Both the position numbers and the translations under genes were made by a program. The notes beneath the pieces were generated by a model. It was not told the DNA's origin and ran no database searches. It saw only the letters and a list, made by a program, of their open reading frames with translations. Positions 45,192 to 53,737 of a DNA stretch of 64,000 bases are shown here, piece after piece. The DNA is from Candidatus Nanosynbacter sp. HMT-352 (GTDB taxonomy: Bacteria; Patescibacteriota; Saccharimonadia; Saccharimonadales; Saccharimonadaceae). Location of the stretch: the NCBI RefSeq assembly GCF_022819345.1, contig NZ_CP089288.1, positions 654,284 to 718,283 on the forward strand, written 5' to 3'. Numbering within the stretch: position 1 is the stretch's first letter; each line of letters begins with the position of its first letter.

Positions 45192-45290
45192 GCTTTTCAA
45201 ACCGTGAAAAGCAACTAACCGGGGAGTTCACCCCGGTTGAGGTCGCGGTTCTGAAAGGCCGCACCTCAAAATTTCTCTGAAAGGAGAAAT
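45192..45290 (+). promoter_or_regulatory. Leader of four consecutive hairpins, the last hiding the Shine-Dalgarno
   Basis: Hairpin 1: GCTTTTCA/TGAAAAGC (45192-45212). Hairpin 2: AACCGGGG/CCCCGGTT (45217-45238). Hairpin 3: GAGGT-GCGG/CCGC-ACCTC with one bulged C (45239-45267). Hairpin 4: ATTTCTC/GAGAAAT (45271-45290), whose arm contains GGAG of the ribosome site for the GTG at 45292. Almost every base of the leader is paired. Confidence 0.85.
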
Positions 45291-45291
45291 C

Positions 45292-45633
45292 GTGTCTACT
45301 GCTCGTAGTACACTCATTATTCTGCTGCTTGCCGTGTTCGGGTTGACCGGGTTGACCGGATGTGCAGACGTCAGCGACGTCTGGACTCAGGACCTTGTCA
45401 AGGCGGGGTTCACCGACCCCGTCCCCATCAATGACTCGGGGGAAGCCGCAGGGGTAATCATGGCCTCGGCCGGCAGTTGTAGGATTCGGTTTGTCATTGA
45501 CAGGCAAACCGACACAATATACGCGGAGGTCCCAGGCAGTGATATCTCTGACGAACCTTCGTTCGTCAGAAGCCCATCACTTGAAATCTTGAAGCAGGAC
45601 GAGAGATTCTCGTCCTGCTTCGGAGAAGATTGA
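45292..45633 (+). CDS. Orphan lipoprotein, strongly promoted single-gene unit
   Basis: 113 residues, GTG start. A type II signal peptide (about 1-23) ends in the lipobox LTGC with Cys24 as lipidation site, so the mature protein is a surface lipoprotein of about 90 residues. Two more cysteines (SCRIRF, SSCFGED) could form a disulfide. Family unknown. The coding DNA contains five perfect inverted repeats: CAGACGTC (45365), CGGGGT (45404), TCGGTTTG (45486), TCTGACGAAC (45547, CTTC loop) and a 14-bp arm at 45591-45604 with its complement at 45608-45621. Its codon use is more GC-rich than the neighbours. Confidence 0.8.
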   Translation: MSTARSTLIILLLAVFGLTGLTGCADVSDVWTQDLVKAGFTDPVPINDSGEAAGVIMASAGSCRIRFVIDRQTDTIYAEVPGSDISDEPSFVRSPSLEILKQDERFSSCFGED

Positions 45634-45638
45634 GGCGC

Positions 45639-45735
45639 CGCGCCAGCAGAAGGCGCGCTAAGATAAATATTCTGTAAAACCGCCGAAAATCCCGGCGTCC
45701 CCGCACCACCACGGTGCGGGGTTATTTCCTTTTTG
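45639..45735 (+). terminator. 3' hairpin cluster and terminator of the lipoprotein gene
   Basis: CGCGCC/GGCGCG (45639-45657), CGCCG/CGGCG near 45681-45697, then CCCCGCACC/GGTGCGGGG (45699-45721) with loop ACCAC, followed by TTATTTCCTTTTT. The last is the likely terminator. Confidence 0.75.
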
Positions 45736-45745
45736 GAAGATGGCC

Positions 45746-46768
45746 TTATTCACTCTTTTTCAGATAATACGCCACATCCGCCACCAGTTCAACCAGCCGG
45801 TTAGAATAGCCCCATTCGTTGTCATACCAGACCATAACCTTGATCAGATTACCGCCAACTACCTTCGTCAACGGAAGATCAACAATTCCAGAATATGAAT
45901 TGCCAATGAAGTCGCGACTCACCAAAGGTTCCTCAGAAACACCCAAAATGCCTTGATAGAAATTACTCTGGGCGGCTTTTTTGAACGCGTCATTTACCTG
46001 CTCGACAGTCACATCACGTCGCAGAAGCGCCGTCACGTCGCTAAGCGACACCACTGGAGTCGGTACGCGCACGCTAAGTCCGTCAAACTTTCCAGTTAAT
46101 TGCGGCAAGGTTTTAGTTACAGCAATTGCGGCGCCAGTCGTAGTCGGGACAATGTTTTCGGCGGCATTGCGACCTTCTCTAAGATCCTTGGATGGCGCAT
46201 CCTGAAGCTTTTGACTAGCCGTATAACTATGCACCGTCGTTAGCATTGACTTTTCAACGCCAAATTCCGCGTCCAAAATCGCCATAACCGCGCCCAAAGA
46301 ATTGGTCGTACAGCTAGCATTAGACACGATTGGTGTCGCGTTTTTCACCTTGTCATCGTTAGTCCCTAAAACAATTGTATCGACTCCCTCAGACTTCGTC
46401 GGACCACTGATAACCACACGCTTTGCGCCAGCCGTTAAGTGCTTGCCTGCGCCATCTTTATCGGTGAAAAATCCTGTCGATTCAATCACCACATCAATTC
46501 CCAAATCTCGCCACGGCAGATTTTCTGGATCTTTCTCAGCCAACACCTTAACCGACTTACCCTCAATAATCAGCTCGTTTTCCGTAAAATCAACTTGACG
46601 TCCGTACTCACCGTAATTGCTATCATGCTTCAACAAATACGCCAAAGTTTTCGTGTCAGTCAAATCATTGATCGCAACAATTTCCAAGTCGCTTCGCTCG
46701 TTCGCAATCTTAAACGCATTGCGTCCGATTCGCCCGAAGCCGTTAATTGCTATTCTCGTTACAGCCAT
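45746..46768 (-). CDS. gap: Glyceraldehyde-3-phosphate dehydrogenase
   Basis: 340 residues. NAD-binding INGFGRIGRNAFKIA at 8-22, catalytic SNASCTTNSLGAV near 150-162 and WYDNEWGYSNRL near 313-324. It oxidises GAP to 1,3-bisphosphoglycerate. AGGGAGGGC precedes the ATG. Pgk and other lower-glycolysis genes are not adjacent. Divergent from rel. Confidence 0.97.
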   Translation of the reverse strand: MAVTRIAINGFGRIGRNAFKIANERSDLEIVAINDLTDTKTLAYLLKHDSNYGEYGRQVDFTENELIIEGKSVKVLAEKDPENLPWRDLGIDVVIESTGFFTDKDGAGKHLTAGAKRVVISGPTKSEGVDTIVLGTNDDKVKNATPIVSNASCTTNSLGAVMAILDAEFGVEKSMLTTVHSYTASQKLQDAPSKDLREGRNAAENIVPTTTGAAIAVTKTLPQLTGKFDGLSVRVPTPVVSLSDVTALLRRDVTVEQVNDAFKKAAQSNFYQGILGVSEEPLVSRDFIGNSYSGIVDLPLTKVVGGNLIKVMVWYDNEWGYSNRLVELVADVAYYLKKSE

Positions 46769-46838
46769 ATCGCCCTCCCTGTTAGATATTTTCGCTTTAG
46801 CTTTTCCTTATTATACTACAAAGTTGTATAATATAAAT

Positions 46839-48356
46839 ATGACGCGCGAAGAGTTATTGTCAATTGCTGAACAAAAATACGACGAAGTGCCCGTATTAGT
46901 TTTAGCGAGCGCAATCGATTACGCCACGGAAAAGCACGCTGGACAAAAGCGCAAAAGTGGCGAACCCTACATTAATCACCCATTGGCGGTGGCGGGAATT
47001 CTAATTGAATGGGGTATGGATATTGATACGGTCGTGGCGGGAGTTCTGCACGACACCGTTGAAGATACCGACGCAACTTTGGACGATTTGGAGAGTTTGT
47101 TTGGACGCGATGTGGCGTTTCTGGTGGATGGCGTAACTAAAGTTTCACAAGCTCGTGCCGGGATGCGAAATTTGGATAGTTATTTACCGCACACGAAGGA
47201 CAATTTGACCAAGTTGATGATTGCCGTGGGCGAAGATGTGCGCGTGATAATTATCAAGCTAGCTGACCGCCTACATAATATGCGAACGCTACAATTTATG
47301 ACACCAGAAAAGCAGAAAAAAATTGCCAGAGAAACAATTGAAGTTTTTGCGCCGCTGGCCGACCGCTTAAATATGGGACGAGTTCGCGTTCAATTGGAAG
47401 AACTGAGTTTTAGATATTTGATGCCGAAAGCTTTTCAGGAAACCAAAAATTTAATGGACAGTCGATTGAAAAAATCGCAACGAAAATTGGATCACGTTCG
47501 TCGCGAAGTTGAAGCGCGACTGAAGGCGGAAAAGCTGGTTTTCCAGATGGATGGGCGCGTTAAAAGTGTTTATAGCTTGTTTAAGAAATTGGACAAAGTT
47601 GGCGATATCGATAAGATTTATGATCTGATTGCCCTAAGGATAATTGTCGACGATTTATCGACTGGATATTTGGTTTTGGGGATTTTACACGATATGTATC
47701 AGCCGATGTATGAACGAATAAAAGATTACGTTGCTAATCCAAAGCCAAATGGATATCAAAGCTTGCATACAACCGTACAAACTCCGAGCGGACAGATTGT
47801 CGAGTTCCAGATTCGAACCAAAGAAATGCACGAATACGCCGAGCGTGGATTAGCGGCTAGTTTCCATTACAATGAGCAAAAATTGACCGACGCCTATAAA
47901 AAAGGAAAAATCGGAACTATGCCAGCCGATTTATCGTGGATTCGCGAACTTCAGGAGGCTGCTGCCTTAATTAGCGAAGGAAAGCGATTCGACTCTAACA
48001 AATTCCGAATGAAGCTATTTTCTGATAGGATTTTTGTGTACTCACCAAAGGGCGACATTTACGATTTGCCTCGCGGGGCATTCCCCTTGGATTATGCCTA
48101 CCGAATTCACTCCGATATCGCGGCGCGCGCAAGTGGATTTAAGATCAATGGCGTAATGAAGCCGTTCAATTACAAATTACAGCACGGCGATACAATTGAA
48201 GTCTTAACAAGCAAATCCGCTCGTCCAAAACCAGATTGGCGGGACGTCATAATTACGCCACACGCCAAAGATAAATTACGCCTACAATTATCCCACTCAA
48301 ACGGCATCTTACAACAATTAACTGGCGGCGTTTCCTCGTTCTTCCGACACAAGTAA
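46839..48356 (+). CDS. Short (p)ppGpp synthetase/hydrolase (Rel/SpoT type, no ACT domain)
   Basis: 505 residues. HD hydrolase domain with HDTVEDT near 68 and YINHPLAVAG near 43, synthetase domain with RVKSVYSLFKKLDKVGDI near 243 and GYQSLHTT near 306, then a TGS domain to about 460. The helical, zinc-finger and ACT domains of full-length Rel (about 740 residues) are missing; the protein ends shortly after TGS. The frame is open 74 codons upstream, but TATAAT at 46827-46832 lies six bases before this ATG, fixing a leaderless start. Both HD and synthetase residues look intact. Confidence 0.93.
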   Translation: MTREELLSIAEQKYDEVPVLVLASAIDYATEKHAGQKRKSGEPYINHPLAVAGILIEWGMDIDTVVAGVLHDTVEDTDATLDDLESLFGRDVAFLVDGVTKVSQARAGMRNLDSYLPHTKDNLTKLMIAVGEDVRVIIIKLADRLHNMRTLQFMTPEKQKKIARETIEVFAPLADRLNMGRVRVQLEELSFRYLMPKAFQETKNLMDSRLKKSQRKLDHVRREVEARLKAEKLVFQMDGRVKSVYSLFKKLDKVGDIDKIYDLIALRIIVDDLSTGYLVLGILHDMYQPMYERIKDYVANPKPNGYQSLHTTVQTPSGQIVEFQIRTKEMHEYAERGLAASFHYNEQKLTDAYKKGKIGTMPADLSWIRELQEAAALISEGKRFDSNKFRMKLFSDRIFVYSPKGDIYDLPRGAFPLDYAYRIHSDIAARASGFKINGVMKPFNYKLQHGDTIEVLTSKSARPKPDWRDVIITPHAKDKLRLQLSHSNGILQQLTGGVSSFFRHK

Positions 48357-48398
48357 CGCTCGCCAGTCTCTCGGCTTTAATCAATAATCAAACGCGAT

Positions 48399-48929
48399 TT
48401 ATTTTTCGTTCCAACGAGTAATTGACTCGCGGATAATTTGCTTTGCCCTTTCTACGTCGCCGAAGCCCTTAACTACAGTTGAGCCAGGCTTCTTCAAGTC
48501 CTTGTAGTGATTGAAATGGTGTTCAATTTGTTTCAACAATTGTGAAGGTAGATCTTCTAGTGAGTTGATTGCGTTGCCAGTGTTTCGGTCGTCAGCCGGA
48601 ACAACGATAACCTTGTCGTCAACTTCATTATCGTCAACAAATTCCAACACGCCGATAACTTTTGCTTCCATAAAAATACCGGTCGTCAACGGTTCGTCAG
48701 TGATAATTAGCGCATCCAATTCGTCGCCATCTTCATCCAAAGTCTGTGGAATGAAACCGTAGTTTGTTGGCTTTGCAAAAATAGCTGGCTCAACACGATC
48801 CAACTGCATCACTGCAAGCTCACGATTCCACTCGATCTTATGACTTGATCCCTGTGGAATCTCAACAACTACATTTACGATGCCGTTTTCGACATCACCA
48901 GGTGTTAAAATTTGATTAAAATCTGCCAT
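48399..48929 (-). CDS. ppa: Inorganic pyrophosphatase
   Basis: 176 residues, soluble family I. NVVVEIPQGSSHKIEW near 19, LDEDGDELDALIITDEPL near 63-80 (DxDxxD metal site) and KVIVVPADD near 105. It drives biosynthetic reactions by removing pyrophosphate. Four bases downstream of trxB in the same direction; AGAGAGGAG precedes the ATG. Confidence 0.96.
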   Translation of the reverse strand: MADFNQILTPGDVENGIVNVVVEIPQGSSHKIEWNRELAVMQLDRVEPAIFAKPTNYGFIPQTLDEDGDELDALIITDEPLTTGIFMEAKVIGVLEFVDDNEVDDKVIVVPADDRNTGNAINSLEDLPSQLLKQIEHHFNHYKDLKKPGSTVVKGFGDVERAKQIIRESITRWNEK

Positions 48930-48932
48930 TTT

Positions 48933-49865
48933 TTACTCCTCTCTGGCTTTTTCTTGTAAATATTCACGAATCTGCAGCGCTGCCACCGCACCTTCACCAA
49001 CCGCCGAAGCGATTTGCATAGTTGCCCCCGAGCGTACATCGCCAGAAGCAAAAACGCCAGGAATATTAGTGTGCAGATGTTCGTCAGTAATAATATGCCC
49101 GCCCAGATCTAATTCAACATCTGAATTTGCCAAAAACTGTGTGTTCGGAATTAGCCCGATAAACACAAACAATCCGTCAGCGGTAAATTCTTTCTGCTCG
49201 CCGTTTTGGGTCGATTTAACGCCGTAAAACTTATCGTCTTTGACAATAATTTCATCAGTCGTTGCGCCGATGTGAACGGTAATTTTTCCATCATCGACAT
49301 ATTTCTGCAAATCTTTTTGCAAAATGTCACTAGCACGCAATTTACTGCGAACCAACAGATCAATATGGCTAGCGTATCGCGTCAAAAATATTGCCTCTTG
49401 CACCGCTGAGTTTCCGCCACCGACAACGATTAGATTTTTATCACGATAAAACGCACCGTCGCAAGTCGCGCAGTAATGCACGCCTCGACCATATAATTCA
49501 TCTTCGCCCGAAACGCCTAATTTGCGATGATTCGAGCCAGTCGCCAGCAAAACTGACTTCGCGCGGACAGATTGACCGTCAATCGTCAGCTCCAACTCGC
49601 CATCAACTTGCTTCAATTCTGTCACGTCGCCATACTCAATCTTCGCACCAAATCGCTCCGCCTGTTGTTGCAATTCAGATGCCAATTTCATTCCCGTAAC
49701 GCCCTCAGCAAATCCAGGATAATTGTCAATTTGATCAGTAATCGCCGCCATTCCGCCGACCACGCCACGCTCATATAGAGTCGTGTCGACATCTTCGCGC
49801 GACAAGTAAATTGCCGCCGTTAACGCGCTTGGACCAGCGCCAACAATAACAACATCTTTAGACAT
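48933..49865 (-). CDS. trxB: Thioredoxin reductase
   Basis: 310 residues. FAD-binding VGAGPSALTAAIYLSRE at 7-23, redox-active CATC near 133-136 (HYCATCDGAF), NADPH-binding VGGGNSAVQEA near 153 and C-terminal FASGDVRSG. No thioredoxin is adjacent. It overlaps the FKBP gene upstream by eight bases, suggesting an operon FKBP-trxB-ppa linking redox and folding. Confidence 0.96.
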   Translation of the reverse strand: MSKDVVIVGAGPSALTAAIYLSREDVDTTLYERGVVGGMAAITDQIDNYPGFAEGVTGMKLASELQQQAERFGAKIEYGDVTELKQVDGELELTIDGQSVRAKSVLLATGSNHRKLGVSGEDELYGRGVHYCATCDGAFYRDKNLIVVGGGNSAVQEAIFLTRYASHIDLLVRSKLRASDILQKDLQKYVDDGKITVHIGATTDEIIVKDDKFYGVKSTQNGEQKEFTADGLFVFIGLIPNTQFLANSDVELDLGGHIITDEHLHTNIPGVFASGDVRSGATMQIASAVGEGAVAALQIREYLQEKAREE

Positions 49866-50535
49866 TGAAACCTCGCGATCGATAATATTGCTTCATCACT
49901 TCTGGCATTTCTGGCTCTGGGATATCAGCCGGTTTTTCAATAGCCATCACCACAAACTTAAGTGGAGAATTTGCAGGAATTTTATCGCCCTGAGCTTTGT
50001 CACCGTAAGCCTTGTTGGCTGGAATTGTTAATTCACGCACACCGCCAATTTTCATACCAATCAAACCCTCTTTCCAACCCTGAATGACTGCAGTATTTGC
50101 CGGGCCATCCATATTGAGCGGAGCTTTCAATTTGCCGTCAGCGATTGATTGATCGAAAATCTCACCCTTAGCATTCCAGCCAATGTAATAAACAGCCAAT
50201 TTAGTATCGTCCTTAACCTCGGCTCCTTCGCCCTCAACCAAATCTTCTTTAACAAGCTCTTTCACGTCGCCAGCTTCAAACGCGCTAACTCGTGAGCTAA
50301 ACTCAGAAAACTTGCCGTAATATTTTTGACTCAATTCATTAGCCTGAGCTTCTACTTTCTTTTTTCGCTCGTCAGTAGCCTTGGTGTATTCATCCTTAGC
50401 TTTTTCAAACGCGGCTTGATCTTTGGCTTCATTTCCAGGCGCCACCATCATAGCGACAAATCCGCCAACGGTCCCTAAAAACATCATGCCGGCAATAACC
50501 CAAATACCTATTCTCTGGCCTTTTGTAGTTGCCAT
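49858..50535 (-). CDS. Membrane-anchored FKBP-type peptidyl-prolyl isomerase
   Basis: 225 residues. An N-terminal membrane helix (about 9-31) is followed by a helical linker (about 35-85) and an FKBP domain (about 100-205): VYYIGWNAKGEIFDQS, VIQGWKEGLIGMKIGGVRELTIP and NSPLKFVVMAIE are diagnostic. The active domain should face outside the membrane and help fold secreted proteins. GGAGGAAT precedes the ATG. Confidence 0.92.
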   Translation of the reverse strand: MATTKGQRIGIWVIAGMMFLGTVGGFVAMMVAPGNEAKDQAAFEKAKDEYTKATDERKKKVEAQANELSQKYYGKFSEFSSRVSAFEAGDVKELVKEDLVEGEGAEVKDDTKLAVYYIGWNAKGEIFDQSIADGKLKAPLNMDGPANTAVIQGWKEGLIGMKIGGVRELTIPANKAYGDKAQGDKIPANSPLKFVVMAIEKPADIPEPEMPEVMKQYYRSRGFNV

Positions 50536-50592
50536 ATTCCTCCTTTATTTACCTTTCAATTATAGCAATTTTTATCAAGCGCAACAATCACG

Positions 50593-53106
50593 TTAAACCT
50601 GAGCGGCGTCGAATTCTTCCGCAGCCATCGCGGCAATTTCCTCAATAATCGGCGCAATGTCTTTATCTTCCAGAGTACGCTCAGCGCTCGTAAACTTTAC
50701 ATTCAAAGTTACAGTTTTTGTCGAATCGTCATTTTTTGGCTGATATATCGCAATCGGCGTTATGTCAATTTGTAGCTCACCGTGTTTTTTCGCAACTTCT
50801 TCAGCGCAAGCATAAACCTTCGCATAATCAACATTCGAATCCATCTTCAATGAAATATCTCTGGCGGTCGATGGGAAACGACTTAACGGCTGGTAATTAT
50901 AGTCCTGATTTTTACTCAGATTTTCCTGCAATTTCTCAATATTAATAGAAAACGCCGCGGTGCAATCTGGCAATTTGAAATTACGTCGAGCAGATGAAAC
51001 CAGCTCGCCAACAATCCCCAAATTGTCGCCATTCTTCGCCACAATCCAAGCGCTGCGTTTTGCATCAAATGGCGCTAAAACGTCGCTGTCAGATTCCGCG
51101 ATCTTCACAAAATCAACTTCAATGCTCAAATCCTTCATCAGCCTTTCAGCAATTTTCCTCACCTTGTAAAACGGCGCGCCAGCTTGAGGTTTTTTATTCG
51201 CATAAACTCCGTCAATGAAAGTCTTTTCAATCGGCAAATTCTCATCGTTAAACCCTAATTTCTTATCGTGAATTTTGCCAATTTCAAACAGCATAAATTC
51301 GTCATGTCCAGATTTTATATTGGCGTGAACTTTATCCAACAAACTCGGCAAAATGCTAATTCGGTAATATTGCAAGTCTGGACTAAGCGCATTACTCAAG
51401 CGATACGCACGGCTCGGATCTTGCTCAGAATTTTTCAAAACGCGCTCATGAACAAAGCTATATGTCAAAACTTCGTTCGCTCCAGACCTAGACAAACTTT
51501 GACGAATTCTCTGTTTCAATTCACGACGCTCATTCTTCGGCGCAGGCTTGATGCTTCGCTCTGGCGAACGACGCGGCAATCTATCAAAGCCATATAATCG
51601 CCCAACTTCCTCAACAATATCCTCAGGAAGCTCAATATCTGTTCGCCAAAATGGACTGTAAACCATCACGCCAGCTTCGCCATATTTATTACCATCGTCA
51701 ACGATAAATTCAACATTCTTTAGTAGTGCCTCAATCTCATTCTCGGCAAAGTCAACACCCAGACGTTCTTCGACAAACCTTTTAGGAATCAACAATCCAC
51801 CGTGCCAGTGCTTACCATCGACCAACACTTGTCGCAATGAAGAATGATTCTTAAATAGCATAGGACTAGCTTGCTCACCACCAACCATAACAATTAACCA
51901 TTTTAAGACAGGGTCAATTTGTGCTGGCGACTGCCCCTTATTAAACCTAGTCAGAGCGTCGGTGAAAATTCCGTGGCGCATAGCCGTACGTCTCAGTGCG
52001 TACATATCAAAATTGGCACATTCAAGGACAATATTCTTCGTTTCAGCCGAAACTTCCGTATCAACGCCGCCCATAATTCCAGCTAGCCCAATCACACCTT
52101 CGCCATCAGCGATAACAATATCGCCAGACGTCAATTCATATTCCTTGCCGTTAAGCAAACCAACCTTCTCGCCACTGCGCGCCATTCGCACGCCAAGTTT
52201 ATGCCCGCGCAACTTGTCGTAATCATAAGCATGAGTTGGCTGCGCCGTCATAAACATCACGTAGTTTGTCGCGTCAACGATGTTATTGATAGGTTTGCCG
52301 CCCATTGCAACTAATTGACATTGCAACCACAACGGACTTGAATGGATATCTACATTTTTTATAGCAATCACAGAGAATGCGGGCGCAAGCTCATTGGCCT
52401 CATTAAACACTTCAAGCTCTAAGCCATCGCTATCTGCGAATTCTTGAATAGCATTATACCAGTCAGGACTATTAAACTGCTGATGAAAAATCCCAGCAAT
52501 TTCACGCGCCACGCCGAGTTGCCCAAAACAATCTGGCCTGTGTGTAAACATCTTATTCTCAATTTCCAGCACGTAATCGTCCAGTCCAAACACTTCCGCA
52601 AAACTCGCGCCAGCCTGAAGAGTAACGCCAGTCGGAATATCACGCTCATTGATCTCAATGATTCCCTCGTGATCCGTACCAATCGCCAGCTCATCAGCCG
52701 CCGCCAGCATACCCTGACTTAAGATTCCACGCAGCGGTCGCGCATCCAGCACGAACGGCTCGGCGTCATCAAAACTTGCTGGAACGGTGCTTTTTGGCGG
52801 CAACCAAATTGCCCACATATCAGCATGAACATTCGGCGCGCCGCAAACCACTTGCACGTAACCATTGTCATCCCTTGCAACGTCCGCCACGCCACCATCG
52901 TCAATTTTAGTCACACTCAAACGATCCGCATTCGGGTGCTTTTCGCACTCAACAACTCGCACAATGCGCGCGCCACCATATTTGGCCTTCATGTCAATCA
53001 CTTCCTCGACACCACCAAGCTGCTGATTGACACGCGACACCAGCTCATCAACTGGCGGCAACTCAAAATTAATCAATTGTTTTATAAGATTTAAGCTAAC
53101 TTTCAT
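50593..53106 (-). CDS. pheT: Phenylalanyl-tRNA synthetase beta subunit
   Basis: 837 residues. N-terminal EMAP-like tRNA-binding domain (about 42-165, VRVVECEKHPNADRL), B3/B4 editing region, B5 domain (PSMLF onward, DIELPEDIVEEVGRLYGFDRLP near 493-514) and C-terminal ferredoxin-like anticodon-binding domain (about 740-837, PLSRFPSTARDISL). pheS is not beside it. A TATAAT on the minus strand (53116-53121) lies nine bases before the ATG. Decayed copies of its 5' end occur at 53576-53625 and 58671-58800. Confidence 0.96.
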   Translation of the reverse strand: MKVSLNLIKQLINFELPPVDELVSRVNQQLGGVEEVIDMKAKYGGARIVRVVECEKHPNADRLSVTKIDDGGVADVARDDNGYVQVVCGAPNVHADMWAIWLPPKSTVPASFDDAEPFVLDARPLRGILSQGMLAAADELAIGTDHEGIIEINERDIPTGVTLQAGASFAEVFGLDDYVLEIENKMFTHRPDCFGQLGVAREIAGIFHQQFNSPDWYNAIQEFADSDGLELEVFNEANELAPAFSVIAIKNVDIHSSPLWLQCQLVAMGGKPINNIVDATNYVMFMTAQPTHAYDYDKLRGHKLGVRMARSGEKVGLLNGKEYELTSGDIVIADGEGVIGLAGIMGGVDTEVSAETKNIVLECANFDMYALRRTAMRHGIFTDALTRFNKGQSPAQIDPVLKWLIVMVGGEQASPMLFKNHSSLRQVLVDGKHWHGGLLIPKRFVEERLGVDFAENEIEALLKNVEFIVDDGNKYGEAGVMVYSPFWRTDIELPEDIVEEVGRLYGFDRLPRRSPERSIKPAPKNERRELKQRIRQSLSRSGANEVLTYSFVHERVLKNSEQDPSRAYRLSNALSPDLQYYRISILPSLLDKVHANIKSGHDEFMLFEIGKIHDKKLGFNDENLPIEKTFIDGVYANKKPQAGAPFYKVRKIAERLMKDLSIEVDFVKIAESDSDVLAPFDAKRSAWIVAKNGDNLGIVGELVSSARRNFKLPDCTAAFSINIEKLQENLSKNQDYNYQPLSRFPSTARDISLKMDSNVDYAKVYACAEEVAKKHGELQIDITPIAIYQPKNDDSTKTVTLNVKFTSAERTLEDKDIAPIIEEIAAMAAEEFDAAQV

Positions 53107-53233
53107 ACTGATATAATTATATCATCTTACCGGCAAGTAATCGACCTTAGAAAACTACAAATAACCAAGGTAAAATTGCTCTAGGGTAGAATACAGCCGT
53201 CCTTGAACAAGCGGGAGATAATCCTCAAGAACA

Positions 53234-53282
53234 CCTCTCTTCGCACTTAGAGAGGGGTCATTCCCTGAATTATAATATAGCT
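53234..53282 (+). promoter_or_regulatory. Hairpin and leaderless -10 before the 53283 gene
   Basis: CCTCTCT/AGAGAGG hairpin (about 53234-53256) and TATAAT at 53271-53276, six bases before the ATG. The string CCTCTCTTCGCA recurs just after this gene near 53560. Confidence 0.5.
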
Positions 53283-53558
53283 ATGGATTACGATAGATAT
53301 CTAGAACTACAAACTCGCCTAGAATGGTTTTATGATTTTCATCCAGAGTTTTTTAATGATATTTCACCCGAACAGAAGAAACTACTGCAGGATACATTCC
53401 TATACGACGCACCCGACGAACACTATCCGGAGTCATTGCGGGATTTTTATGATAAGAATATTGACAACCAGCCAACACTTCAGAATAATATGCTCTTAGC
53501 GGTAGATACTTTATATGAAGCGGCGGGAGCTGGAAGCTTGTTTGATTATGATAAATAA
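53283..53558 (+). CDS. Small acidic uncharacterised protein at island edge
   Basis: 91 residues, rich in Asp, Glu, Tyr and Phe, no membrane segment. Unrecognised. Leaderless TATAAT-N6-ATG supports the start. It lies between pheT and the first decayed copy of the pheT/M16-gene junction, and a 12-base repeat flanks it, so it may be a small insertion of its own. Confidence 0.55.
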   Translation: MDYDRYLELQTRLEWFYDFHPEFFNDISPEQKKLLQDTFLYDAPDEHYPESLRDFYDKNIDNQPTLQNNMLLAVDTLYEAAGAGSLFDYDK

Positions 53559-53575
53559 AGCCTCTCTTCGCATAA

Positions 53576-53631
53576 ACACACCACCAAGCTTATAAGATAT
53601 AGTTTAACTTCCATGCTGATATAATAAACTC
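53576..53631 (-). pseudogene. Decayed copy of the pheT 5' end (remnant 1)
   Basis: ACACCACCAAGCT followed by TATAAGAT, TTTAACTT, CCAT and CTGATATAAT matches, with a large internal deletion, the first codons and upstream region of pheT at 53010-53118. It directly precedes the M16-gene remnant. Confidence 0.65.
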
Positions 53632-53718
53632 ATGATTCACAACTTGCATTCAACATATTCTTTACCAGTAGACCACGATACACGTCATAAAACTGTCCAC
53701 TTCTCATATTTAAACTGA
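53632..53718 (+). pseudogene. Truncated copy of the 5' end of the M16-like gene
   Basis: 28 codons from ATG at 53632 (MIHNLHSTYSLPVDHDTRH...) match the start of the gene at 58807 (MIHNLYSAYSLPANHDTCH), then diverge and stop. Even the leaderless TATAAT (53620-53625) is kept. The HxxEH motif is lost. Confidence 0.75.
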
Positions 53719-53737
53719 TACAATTAATTACTGAAAT

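Noticed and set aside
46617-46838. 74-codon N-terminal extension of the Rel gene
   Set aside because: It has no family similarity, runs over the gap promoter region and contains the TATAAT that fixes the leaderless ATG at 46839.
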